IMG/VR virus record: IMGVR_UViG_3300042466_000171
Span: 1-30,691 of that record
Length of the DNA stretch: 30,691 nucleotides
Direction: 5' to 3' (one strand)
Source: a virus
The first letter of the stretch is position 1; each line of letters starts with the position of its first letter. The translations under genes and the position numbers were made by a program. The notes beneath the pieces were generated by a model. That model was given only the letters and a program-made list of their open reading frames with translations. It searched no databases and was not told the DNA's origin. Shown one piece after another: positions 1 to 6,855 of this stretch.

Positions 1-127
1 AATAACTGGAGTTAAATTTGAGTCTGTTAAATTAGTAGCAATACCAGATACCTCATTAAATGCTACATAAACTGATTTAGCAGTACCTCCTGAAAAATAT
101 AATGAAACCCCGCCAAAATTAGTTCTT
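1..127. repeat. 127-bp direct repeat of the window end (circular overlap)
   Basis: Bases 1-127 match 30565-30691 exactly by eye. The repeat lies inside a single open reading frame that continues across the junction, so it marks a circular or circularly permuted molecule rather than a gene boundary. A length of 127 equals a common maximum assembly k-mer, so this is most simply the overlap left when a circular contig is linearised. The non-redundant length is then 30,564 bp. Confidence 0.93.
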
Positions 128-579
128 GTAGTTTCTTTTTTTACGAAAGTTGAAAATGTATAAGTGCTATTAGCAGAAACTGAAAAAGTTTGTGAAATAT
201 ATTTATAATTAGTTCCATCAGCAGACTGAATTGAATCAGCAGTTGTTGTTCCATCAGGTGCAACTACCACATTTGATACAATTGTAGGGGAATTTGTTTT
301 AGTCCAAGAAGCAGAACCAAGACCTTGGCTTTGTAAAATTAGGTTTGTCCGTTGTGGCTCAAGCAATAATTTTGGACAACCCCCACCTAAATAATCAATT
401 CTTGGAATGTTTGCTGCATCAACTTCAATCAATCCACTTGGATTAACTCTTGTGGCAGTATCTCCAGTGCGTGCAAATGTCATATCCCCAGTTCCATCCG
501 AAGGAATGATAGAGTAAAGTTTTGATGCTTTAAAGCCGTTAGGTGTAACAACCAGACTGGCAGTATCTAATAAATTCAT
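1..579 (-). CDS. Fibre / LamG-like virion protein, N-terminal 193 codons (continues at 30564)
   Basis: The ATG at 579 opens a frame that runs off the window start with no stop. Joined through the 127-bp overlap it continues in frame from 30564 to the stop at 29890, giving about 417 residues. This half starts MNLLDTASLVVTPNG and contains LLLEPQRTNLILQS followed by ASWTKTN. The RTNL..(S)..ASW signature is what I know from the carbohydrate-binding/LamG-like part of phage head-fibre and tail-fibre proteins. It lies just downstream of a Gly-Trp repeat protein and upstream of the lysis genes. I infer a virion surface protein that may bind host glycans; whether it sits on head or tail cannot be told from sequence. 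Confidence 0.85.
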   Translation of the reverse strand, partial: MNLLDTASLVVTPNGFKASKLYSIIPSDGTGDMTFARTGDTATRVNPSGLIEVDAANIPRIDYLGGGCPKLLLEPQRTNLILQSQGLGSASWTKTNSPTIVSNVVVAPDGTTTADSIQSADGTNYKYISQTFSVSANSTYTFSTFVKKETTRTNFGGVSLYFSGGTAKSVYVAFNEVSGIATNLTDSNLTPVI

Positions 580-585
580 ATTTTT

Positions 586-1041
586 TTAAGTTAAACTATT
601 TACAAAATTGACTAAACAAATATCAGCTTCAAAAACTCCACTATCTAACCCAACTCGACCTTTAAACGCTTGGCTTAACAATCCTCCATTTGAAATACTA
701 TCCCCAATGAAACCAAGTAAACAAGTATCTGCTTCCATTACACCGCCATCCGCTAACGTTCTTGCATTGAATGGAATATACAATAAGCCTGCATTTGTCA
801 ATTCTCCACGCAAACTATTGTATAAACAAGAACTTGCCTCAAATGTACCATTATCAGTTGCGATTCGAGTAGAAAAATTAGAAATAAAGCTATCAAGGTA
901 AGTCAAATCGCCAGTCAAATCAGTTTCCCCTGACCAACTAACATAGTGCGAATAACCCCAACCGATATTATTGATGGCTCCTTGCCCCCAACCGATTGCG
1001 TTATTATCAGCACCTTCTCCCCATCCTATATTATTTGCCAT
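586..1041 (-). CDS. Repeat protein: GWG/NN N-terminus plus three 35-residue EA..CL repeats
   Basis: A 151-residue protein made almost wholly of repeats. Residues 3-29 hold three copies of a NN-(A)-IGWG-x-G pattern. Residues 56-151 hold three tandem units of 35 residues starting at F56, F91 and F126. Each has the core F..R...D.G..EA..CL, and the first two end in an N.GLL segment. The same core occurs once each in the proteins at 3355-3789 and 13492-14610. I recognise no named domain. Its place between head connector and fibre genes suggests a virion decoration, fibre or fibre-attachment protein. The start at 1041 is the only ATG before the GWG repeats; the gene overlaps the small gene at 1031-1153 by 11 bases. 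Confidence 0.8.
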   Translation of the reverse strand: MANNIGWGEGADNNAIGWGQGAINNIGWGYSHYVSWSGETDLTGDLTYLDSFISNFSTRIATDNGTFEASSCLYNSLRGELTNAGLLYIPFNARTLADGGVMEADTCLLGFIGDSISNGGLLSQAFKGRVGLDSGVFEADICLVNFVNSLT

Positions 1042-1153
1042 TTTCTAACTTGTTTAAATAAACCTTTAATTTTTTAATGTTTTCATCCTTCGGTTTGTAA
1101 GTTCCCCTACAATTGCCAGCCGGAAAAGTCGCTTTGTTTATCTGGGTAGACAT
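1031..1153 (-). CDS. Small overlapping gene, 40 aa (GNCRGTYKP protein)
   Basis: Reading minus from ATG at 1153 to TAA at 1031 gives a 40-residue protein starting MSTQINKATFPAGNCRGTYK and ending with a Lys-rich amphipathic helix (KKLKVYLNKLENGK). It overlaps the 3' end of the connector gene (1107-1607) in another frame by 47 bases and the start of the repeat protein (1041) by 11. Without it there would be a 65-base gap in an otherwise seamless operon. The compact PAGNCRGTYKPK segment followed by a helix looks like a real small protein. Function is unknown; a small virion or assembly factor is possible. Confidence 0.62.
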   Translation of the reverse strand: MSTQINKATFPAGNCRGTYKPKDENIKKLKVYLNKLENGK

Positions 1154-1607
1154 CTGCGTTTGAATTAGTGTTATATTCAGGGAATAAACTATTATTAAAA
1201 CTCATGTAATCAATGAACCTTCTTGTGTAATTCTCAGCTATTGATCGTTCCTTTTCTACTAAGAAATCAACTTCTTCCTTGCTTACCGTGTCGCTATTCT
1301 CTGAATTATGCTTGTAAACTCCTTTGTTAGCAATCGTATAAGCTGCGAATGGAAGATATTCCACAAGGCTCCAGTGAATTAACATCGGCTTAACGTAAAC
1401 ATTAGTCAAAGACAAGTAATTACCAGCCAAAGTGCCAGCCACGATGTCATCATTAATCTTCTTAAATAACTTAGTCCCCAAGTAATTCTGAATGTGAATA
1501 TCTTGAGCAACCTTAACCCATTGCACAAAATTGTCCACGTCAATGTTGCCATTCAACGCAGTAAACTTTACAATCTCATCACGACTTACAAATAACGCTT
1601 GTGCCAT
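1107..1607 (-). CDS. Head-tail connector-like protein (DUF6712-type)
   Basis: A 166-residue, mostly helical protein. The N-terminal segment (DNFVQWVKVAQDIHIQNYLG, residues about 25-44) followed by TKLFKKIN is what I know from a Bacteroidota phage family placed next to the portal and probably equivalent to gp6-type head-completion (adaptor) proteins. It follows the portal gene by 3 bases, the usual position for a connector that docks under the portal and joins head to tail. The C-terminus (SDFSGWQL) is short and polar. The family name is from memory; the connector role rests on length, helical content and position. Confidence 0.66.
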   Translation of the reverse strand: MAQALFVSRDEIVKFTALNGNIDVDNFVQWVKVAQDIHIQNYLGTKLFKKINDDIVAGTLAGNYLSLTNVYVKPMLIHWSLVEYLPFAAYTIANKGVYKHNSENSDTVSKEEVDFLVEKERSIAENYTRRFIDYMSFNNSLFPEYNTNSNADVYPDKQSDFSGWQL

Positions 1608-1610
1608 ATT

Positions 1611-3362
1611 TTATTTTGGTAAAAATCCTTGATTTGGCATATTAATCGGCTTGGTGTAAACCAATTTATTATTAGTTGGCAAAATCTCGCCAGCCTTTCT
1701 TGCTTGTGCTGGAGTTATCTCAACCGCACCTTTTCTTCTTGGATCGGTAAATCTTCTATATGTTTCTCTAACCCAAAAATGATGGCAAGCTCCGCCGCCT
1801 TTGTACAAAAATATATCATAGGTATCAGCACCTCGTGGCCCCCAGCCCGGATTTGTACTTGCCTTTTGGCTCATTAATTCAATATCTTCCTTCCGATAAA
1901 TCTTATTCATCTGTGTCATCTTAACGCAGAAAGGTCGGCTATTTGCAGTTGTTTCTCCAGCGTACCGGTAACGGCTAATAAATAACTTACCATCTTGCTC
2001 AGACTTTAAATCAGGACGAGCCACTCCAGTAGTTACAAATTCATAAACCTTAGAAAGCAATGATTTTTTAGGATTGTTTAACGCTTCTAATTCAGCATCC
2101 AATCTTGCCTCCGCTTCCATATCTTCTACCACTCGTGAATCAATTAACTCCCATTCGTCCAAATCTATATCTTCGCCAAATTCTTCGAGTTCCATATCAT
2201 CTAAATGTGATGACAATTTAACTCCAGTTTCTTCCTCAGCCGTAGCCTTGTCAGCGATTGGGTTCAAATCAACAAACTCCAATGGCTGCAAGGTGCGGAA
2301 ATAAAGATTTAAGCTAATTCCATTAAATGATAAAACCTTTTCGATTCCATCGATGAATGTATCTTGAAAATAACGAATAACCATGTTGTCAAATAAGGTA
2401 ATCGCATTCTTTAATTCATCAGCATTTGAACTGAATCCACTTGCTGAAGGAATACCAAATTGCAACCCACTTACAACCCCATGACCTAAAAGAATCTTTG
2501 ACTTAGATTCCTCGCTTAAATACTCGTAATGCTTAGGCGCATCGTTCAACGGAATAGAATCAACCGTTGTCTTTTTTGTTTCATCATTATTGAATGAAAC
2601 GACTACTTTCTTTCCTTTTGATCCAGTTAAAGTCGCAGATACTTGACGGCTAATTAACTCACGTTTTTCTTCGTCAGGAATACCATTATTAAAATTAACC
2701 ACGCTTGTCGGACTGAATCCGTTCTGCACATCGTTAATTAAATAATCAGCAATTTCTTCTTCTAATTTGGCGTAAGGTATTGCACCAATATAATCAACAT
2801 TCGAGTAATACTTCTGACCAACGGTGTAATTGCCAATATAAAGTATCTCCAAAGTTTTATCCCCGAAACCAAAAGCCGGAATACGTTTAGGCGGAAACTT
2901 ATTAGTGTCCTCCCAATTGTCTGAATAATAATACGCTTCAATTTCTCCTTTTTTATTGCACTTCTCGGCTCTTAATAACTGAACTGGAATATGTTCAACA
3001 CGAATAATGGAATCTTTTGATTTGTTATAAATCAATTGATAGGCATATTGGCCAAGCATTTTTAAATCAGCAACACCTTTCTTCACAACATCCTTACGGA
3101 ATAGCATCATCATTTGAGCATATTCGTTAGGCTTCTTACTTGAATCGGTAGCATCTAAGCCACGACCATAAATTAACTTTACAATATTGTTAATTACTGC
3201 GTTATTGGTTGTCGATCCGTTGTATCTGTCAATCAAGAATTGAAAGAAATTGTTATCCTCTCCAAATCCTACCCAAGCATCCCGATTGTTTTCAGTCGTT
3301 TTCGGGGCTGAATACGCTTCTAACTGGACAAAGTGAATACCGCTTGAATTCTTCTTATTCAT
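1611..3362 (-). CDS. Portal protein with C-terminal Cys/His (MuF-like) extension
   Basis: At 583 residues this is a typical portal length with an extra C-terminal domain. The N-terminus (GFGEDNNFFQFLIDRYNGST, residues about 32-51, then NNAVINNIVKLIYGRG) is the pattern of Bacteroidota phage portals, and ATAEEETGVKLSS follows the central domain. From about residue 430 a second domain carries SRPFC (C479) and GGGACHHFW (residues 522-530). That spacing recalls the C-terminal Cys/His region of Mu gpF-type minor head proteins, so portal and MuF-like functions may be fused. The portal forms the dodecameric DNA channel at one capsid vertex. It overlaps the upstream gene by 8 bases. The portal call is firm; the MuF comparison is inference. 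Confidence 0.84.
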   Translation of the reverse strand: MNKKNSSGIHFVQLEAYSAPKTTENNRDAWVGFGEDNNFFQFLIDRYNGSTTNNAVINNIVKLIYGRGLDATDSSKKPNEYAQMMMLFRKDVVKKGVADLKMLGQYAYQLIYNKSKDSIIRVEHIPVQLLRAEKCNKKGEIEAYYYSDNWEDTNKFPPKRIPAFGFGDKTLEILYIGNYTVGQKYYSNVDYIGAIPYAKLEEEIADYLINDVQNGFSPTSVVNFNNGIPDEEKRELISRQVSATLTGSKGKKVVVSFNNDETKKTTVDSIPLNDAPKHYEYLSEESKSKILLGHGVVSGLQFGIPSASGFSSNADELKNAITLFDNMVIRYFQDTFIDGIEKVLSFNGISLNLYFRTLQPLEFVDLNPIADKATAEEETGVKLSSHLDDMELEEFGEDIDLDEWELIDSRVVEDMEAEARLDAELEALNNPKKSLLSKVYEFVTTGVARPDLKSEQDGKLFISRYRYAGETTANSRPFCVKMTQMNKIYRKEDIELMSQKASTNPGWGPRGADTYDIFLYKGGGACHHFWVRETYRRFTDPRRKGAVEITPAQARKAGEILPTNNKLVYTKPINMPNQGFLPK

Positions 3363-3789
3363 AGAAAATTATATTTTGCGAATGCTGAACGTACTCGTCT
3401 TTATTTACGCTATAAGAATCAATTTCTTGATTTGTTACAAATACCTTATCCCGATGGATTAAAGTGCTTGTATGGTCAAAGGATGAAAGGAAATCATATA
3501 AACACGACTCCGCTTCATACGTTCCTGAATCAGCCACCACTCTCGAAGCAAAATTATCAATTGCGGTCTTGTCTGAATTCTCGTTTATTGTCAAGGTATA
3601 AAAATGCCCTTCTTCTAAACTCAATACCTCTGAAAACTTTTTATAAAATGATTCCGTTGTACAATCAATATACTGATTTGTTTCAACGTTAGTAGTTTCG
3701 TTCCTTAAAAATAACTCATTTGGCACTCCCGTTCTTGTCGGAATGAACTTCACTTCTTGTGCCGTAGCTATCGCCTTCAATAGAATCAT
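3355..3789 (-). CDS. Virion protein carrying an inserted F..R...D.G..EA..CL module
   Basis: A 144-residue protein. The flanks (MILLKAIATAQEVKFIPTRT at the start; FVTNQEIDSYSVNKDEYV near the end) match a small structural protein I associate with Bacteroidota phage genomes. Between them, residues 80-101 (FASRVVADSGTYEAESCLYD and on) carry the module found in the proteins at 586-1041 and 13492-14610. The module interrupts what looks like a beta-rich domain. It is the first gene after a strong terminator (3822-3856), so it should have its own promoter or depend on read-through; I could not identify a promoter there. Exact role unknown; head-tail joining or tail-tube-associated function is plausible from position. 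Confidence 0.66.
   Translation of the reverse strand: MILLKAIATAQEVKFIPTRTGVPNELFLRNETTNVETNQYIDCTTESFYKKFSEVLSLEEGHFYTLTINENSDKTAIDNFASRVVADSGTYEAESCLYDFLSSFDHTSTLIHRDKVFVTNQEIDSYSVNKDEYVQHSQNIIFYE
3487..3552 (-). repeat. EA..CL module, single copy in the 3355-3789 protein
   Basis: Codes for residues 80-101 of the protein, with F80, R83, D87, G89, E92, A93, C96 and L97 in the shared positions. It shares the stretch GATTCAGGAAC with the copy at 14245-14310, but the rest of the DNA has diverged while the protein pattern is kept. Confidence 0.75.
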
Positions 3790-3821
3790 ATACTATAAAC
3801 CGAAAAAAACGATTTTGTTTT

Positions 3822-3856
3822 AAAAAGGAAAGACCGGTAACTCTGACCGGCCTTCC
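3822..3856 (-). terminator. Strong intrinsic terminator after the tail-tube-like gene
   Basis: On the minus strand a GGAAGGCCGGT arm pairs with ACCGGTCTTTCC across a 7-nt loop, with one G-U pair and one bulged base, followed by TTTTT. It starts 25 bases past the stop codon at 3881. It should end transcripts carrying the capsid and tail-tube-like genes and insulate the portal block. Confidence 0.82.
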
Positions 3857-3880
3857 AACTTCTTAACCCGAATTTAAAAA

Positions 3881-4405
3881 CTATGTTCCAGATACAACCG
3901 TTACACCGGCAGTAGTCAAAGAAACGATAATCATATTCGCTGGTACTGGCTCCTCGCCAACAACTGTCAAGGTAAATCCTGACAAATCTCCCATAGCGGC
4001 ACCAGTAACGATTGTGCCACCAGTAACTTCCATTCCGTTCTTTAATCCGGCATAGAATAATTTCCCATTATTATCTTCAACGATAACTTGTGGACGTCCG
4101 TAAGCCAATAACTTAATTTGCTTCAAGTCTTTAGCAGTAATCGACTTCAACGTTAAATTTAATGTTTGCGTAAAGAAAGTAGTTCCGTTCTCACGGCTTG
4201 AATTGATTGTTTGCTCAAATGATGAGTTTCCTTTCAAATCATATTTATATCCTGAAGGAGTTCCAGCAATTGCCGTGATTGCATCTGTATCAGTTGCATC
4301 ATAGGTAACACTAGTAGCATCTCCATTATTCATGAAATAAACCGCTTTCAATCCTCCAACACTTGTTTTGCAAGGCTCTAACCGACCTAAGCTAATATCG
4401 CACAT
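3881..4405 (-). CDS. Probable major tail tube protein
   Basis: A 174-residue beta-rich protein. The start (CDISLGRLEPCKTSVGGLKA) is what I know from abundant structural proteins of Bacteroidota phages, located next to the capsid gene. The central SFEQTINSSRENGTTFFTQT segment and the mixed beta C-terminus (GDLSGFTLTVVGEEPVP) fit tail-tube-like folds. It has its own strong terminator downstream and a weaker hairpin upstream, as expected for a gene expressed at high level. Two Cys near the N-terminus (C2, C12) are present. The alternative is a head decoration protein; gene order alone does not decide this. Confidence 0.6.
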   Translation of the reverse strand: MCDISLGRLEPCKTSVGGLKAVYFMNNGDATSVTYDATDTDAITAIAGTPSGYKYDLKGNSSFEQTINSSRENGTTFFTQTLNLTLKSITAKDLKQIKLLAYGRPQVIVEDNNGKLFYAGLKNGMEVTGGTIVTGAAMGDLSGFTLTVVGEEPVPANMIIVSLTTAGVTVVSGT

Positions 4406-4434
4406 AATTGTTGTTTTTTAGAGATTGAAAATAA

Positions 4435-4456
4435 GCGGAGCAAATTAATGCCCCGC
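4435..4456 (-). terminator. Weak hairpin after the major capsid gene
   Basis: On the minus strand GCGGGGC pairs with GCTCCGC (one G-U pair) across an 8-nt loop, followed by a broken T-rich tail (TTATTTTC). It lies between the capsid stop (4468) and the next ATG (4405). It could be a partial terminator or an RNA-stabilising hairpin that sets capsid versus tail-tube levels. Confidence 0.5.
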
Positions 4457-4467
4457 CCTTAACCTAA

Positions 4468-5421
4468 TTAGTTAGCTGAATTCGTGATACCGTAAGTAAC
4501 GATGTCAGAAGCGAATCCGTACTGAACACCAGCAGTCATACGCATTACAACACGAACGTTTTGTGATCCGTCGATGTCAGCCATGTCAATCACTTTAACT
4601 TCAGTCAAGTCAGAGATAAGACCAGTTCCGAAATATAAGTTAGACTTCTGAGCAGCGATTGCCTTAGTAGAAGCAAGACCATCAGCAACAAAGATTTTGA
4701 TGCCATCAAATGTCAAACTTCCGTTGCTATACCATTGAGTTCCTTGAGCGTTAGAACCATTAGCACCTAAGCCTGACGAACCGAATCCACCCAAAGCACG
4801 AACGTATGAACGAGCGATTGATTGAGAAACATAAATGTGAAGATCATCCTTAGTGTACAATGCAGAAGGAATTGCATCAGCAATTTTACCTAATTCAGTG
4901 ATTACGTTAGCAGCAGTAACAGTAGTTCCAGCAACTTCGTTAGCAGATGGCAAAGAAGCATCAGCAGCCAATAAAGTAGTTAAACCATCGAATTCTCCAG
5001 CGTTAGCAGTAACACCTTCCCAGATATTAGTTTCGTTCTTTGCAGCAACTTTAGCAGCAACGTGAGCAACTAAGAAATCTTGGAAAGTCTTAGGTAATAC
5101 TTTGAATGCAGAGTAACCTTGCTCAACTGATAACCAGTCAGAAACGAAATCTTTCTTACACAATTGTAAATTCACTTGGAATTCTTCTGGTTGTAAGATT
5201 TTCTCAGTCAAAGTAATTGTTGATGTAGCATCGAAATCGCAAGTTGCGTTTTTCAAGATTGCATCAGTAGCCAAACGCTTAATTACTTGCTTGTAACGAA
5301 CGTTAGGTTTTACTTCAATACCACCACGATCGATAGTAGGAGAAGATAATAAAGCGGCAGCGATGATTTTGTTTGCAAATTCACCAGCGTACGTTGTGGT
5401 AATACTTGTTGTAGTAGCCAT
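4468..5421 (-). CDS. Major capsid protein
   Basis: A 317-residue protein, the usual size for an HK97-fold capsid subunit. The N-terminus (MATTTSITTTYAGEFANKII) is followed by a segment on a conserved phage capsid theme (IDRGGIEVKPNVRYKQVIKR). It lies directly downstream of protease and scaffold genes, the canonical protease-scaffold-capsid order. Codons look more uniform and the protein is poor in Cys (C at about 62 and 108), as expected for an abundant product. It forms the icosahedral shell. There is no separate long delta domain, which fits with the dedicated scaffold upstream. The fold is inferred, not shown. Confidence 0.85.
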   Translation of the reverse strand: MATTTSITTTYAGEFANKIIAAALLSSPTIDRGGIEVKPNVRYKQVIKRLATDAILKNATCDFDATSTITLTEKILQPEEFQVNLQLCKKDFVSDWLSVEQGYSAFKVLPKTFQDFLVAHVAAKVAAKNETNIWEGVTANAGEFDGLTTLLAADASLPSANEVAGTTVTAANVITELGKIADAIPSALYTKDDLHIYVSQSIARSYVRALGGFGSSGLGANGSNAQGTQWYSNGSLTFDGIKIFVADGLASTKAIAAQKSNLYFGTGLISDLTEVKVIDMADIDGSQNVRVVMRMTAGVQYGFASDIVTYGITNSAN

Positions 5422-5444
5422 TTTTTAATTTAATTTGTTAATTG

Positions 5445-6044
5445 TTATGAAAAGATTTTTGAAAACACTGAATCTTGGATTGTTTCAGGACGATTTTGTC
5501 CGTAAGCAAATCCTTCTTGCTTTTGCTCAGGCTCTGGATTTTGAACGATTGGTTCTGCACCTTCCTCTTGAGCATTTAATTTAACTTCTAAAACTTCCTT
5601 CTCAGCTTTTAATGCTTCGTTCTCCGCTTTAACTTCGCTAATTTGTGCCGACAATTCAGTCCGCAACTTCTCAATTTCTGCAAAGAAAGTTTCCTTGCTA
5701 ACTGATTCCACGATACGCTTTGGAGATGGTGCTTGCGTTTCTGCTTCCACTTCAATCTCTACTTCTGGAGCTTCTTCCATTGGTGCTTCTTCTTCAGGCA
5801 TTGCATCTTTGATTTCAGCAATAATTCCTTCAAGAGCAACAACTAAGATTTTTCCATCTTCTAACTTGTACTCGCCTACTGGCATCGGTACAATTCCGTC
5901 AGCCGTAACGATTCCCACCGAAAATTCAGGCTCAAATGATTCAGCTTCGATGATGGTAATTCCATCCTCTAACTTCATTTGCGCTAAATTAACTTGGAAA
6001 CCCAAAGCGGCTTTAATCAAGTTTTTTTTGCTTTTGTATTCCAT
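5445..6044 (-). CDS. Capsid scaffold protein
   Basis: A 199-residue acidic protein. Residues 1-80 form a small beta-rich domain. Residues 83-104 are almost entirely Glu, Ala and Pro. A clear heptad-rich coiled coil covers about 115-160 (ETFFAEIEKLRTELSAQISE and on), and a disordered Gln/Pro tail with a short hydrophobic end (VFSKIFS) follows. Acidic linker, coiled coil and position between protease and capsid genes are the marks of a scaffold that guides prohead assembly and is then cut out. The C-terminal helix would be the capsid-binding end. There is no sequence match to a named family that I can claim. Confidence 0.82.
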   Translation of the reverse strand: MEYKSKKNLIKAALGFQVNLAQMKLEDGITIIEAESFEPEFSVGIVTADGIVPMPVGEYKLEDGKILVVALEGIIAEIKDAMPEEEAPMEEAPEVEIEVEAETQAPSPKRIVESVSKETFFAEIEKLRTELSAQISEVKAENEALKAEKEVLEVKLNAQEEGAEPIVQNPEPEQKQEGFAYGQNRPETIQDSVFSKIFS

Positions 6045-6055
6045 ATTTATTTTTG

Positions 6056-6244
6056 TTAATTACTCACATTTGTAATAACTCGTTCTTCGTTTACATTTGT
6101 AACCGCAGAAACTCCTTGCGATACTAATGCACCTACACCTTGAGAGATTAACTCTCCATCGCAACATTCACTTGAATACGTTCCGTCCTTGCAAAGACAT
6201 CCACGCTTTGCACCTTTCGGACTTGAATAACTATTTTTCGCCAT
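6056..6244 (-). CDS. Small Cys-rich protein (GCLCKDGTY), 62 aa
   Basis: A 62-residue protein with a basic N-terminus and four Cys in GCLCKDGTYSSECC (residues about 15-28), then a repeated SQGVGALVSQGVSAV segment (two copies of SQGV.A). It overlaps the protease gene by 14 bases and precedes the scaffold by 11 bases, so it belongs to the head operon. The GC.C.DGTY core recurs in the early lipoprotein at 20901-21107. The Cys cluster could bind zinc or form disulfides. Function is unknown; a minor head protein is possible. Confidence 0.7.
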   Translation of the reverse strand: MAKNSYSSPKGAKRGCLCKDGTYSSECCDGELISQGVGALVSQGVSAVTNVNEERVITNVSN

Positions 6245-6839
6245 CTTCTAATATGTTAATTAAATGTTCAACTAAATCTTCGTCTGAAATATCAGGTAAC
6301 AATTGTAAACTTAGCTTGTCAGCAAAATATCCTTCAATAGAAAAACCTTTTACTTCGCCACTTTTTGCCTTCTTCCACATCTCGTCATTATCTGCTTTCA
6401 TTGAAACCATCCAAGTTCCTTTAGGCAAATCAAACCCATAGGCTTTAGACTTGTCCATTTCAGGATTCGTAATGATCCACGATTCAACTAATGACATCCC
6501 ATCAACTTTTGTTTTGTGATGCAAAGTTGCGTTTGACTGATTGCCAGCCTTTAAATACATTTGACTTGCTTGCTCTACCGTTGCCTCTGAAAAGAATACG
6601 TTAAATTTATGCTCGCCTTCCTTTCTGAAAATCATTTTGTTTGGAATCAATGCTGGCCCCATCAAAATGCGCTTCTCAGTATCTACTTCGGCCAAGTTCA
6701 TTTCGTATTCCTTTGCCAATGTGATAAAATTGCTTTCAATCGCTGGTTTTTCAACCAATGAAATAGCTTCAATTCCATCTTGCTCGTTGTCAATAATTAG
6801 TTCAATAACACGCATATCCCTTAAACCTAAATTTCCCAT
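6231..6839 (-). CDS. Prohead serine protease (XkdF-like)
   Basis: A 202-residue protein that fits the XkdF-type phage serine protease family. The N-terminus (VIELIIDNEQDGIEAISLVE) is followed by the His region NATLHHKT (H107/H108), LVESWI (E119), DKSKAYGFDLPKGTWM, and the serine in GEVKGFSIEGYF (S167). These are the family landmarks in order, and S167 with one of the two His is the likely catalytic pair. The enzyme cleaves scaffold and possibly capsid N-termini during prohead maturation. The first ATG is at 6839; the in-frame ATG at 6815 (MRVIELII) is an equally good start. Confidence 0.85.
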   Translation of the reverse strand: MGNLGLRDMRVIELIIDNEQDGIEAISLVEKPAIESNFITLAKEYEMNLAEVDTEKRILMGPALIPNKMIFRKEGEHKFNVFFSEATVEQASQMYLKAGNQSNATLHHKTKVDGMSLVESWIITNPEMDKSKAYGFDLPKGTWMVSMKADNDEMWKKAKSGEVKGFSIEGYFADKLSLQLLPDISDEDLVEHLINILEDGEK

Positions 6840-6855
6840 TTTGTTATATTTTCGT

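Noticed and set aside
1-127. Biological direct terminal repeat
   Set aside because: The repeat falls inside a continuous reading frame and its length equals a common assembly k-mer, so overlap of a circular contig is the simpler reading.
5695-6075. 126-codon plus-strand frame opposite the scaffold gene
   Set aside because: A Ser/Ile-rich shadow of the Glu/Ala-rich scaffold codons; no start context and no partner genes.
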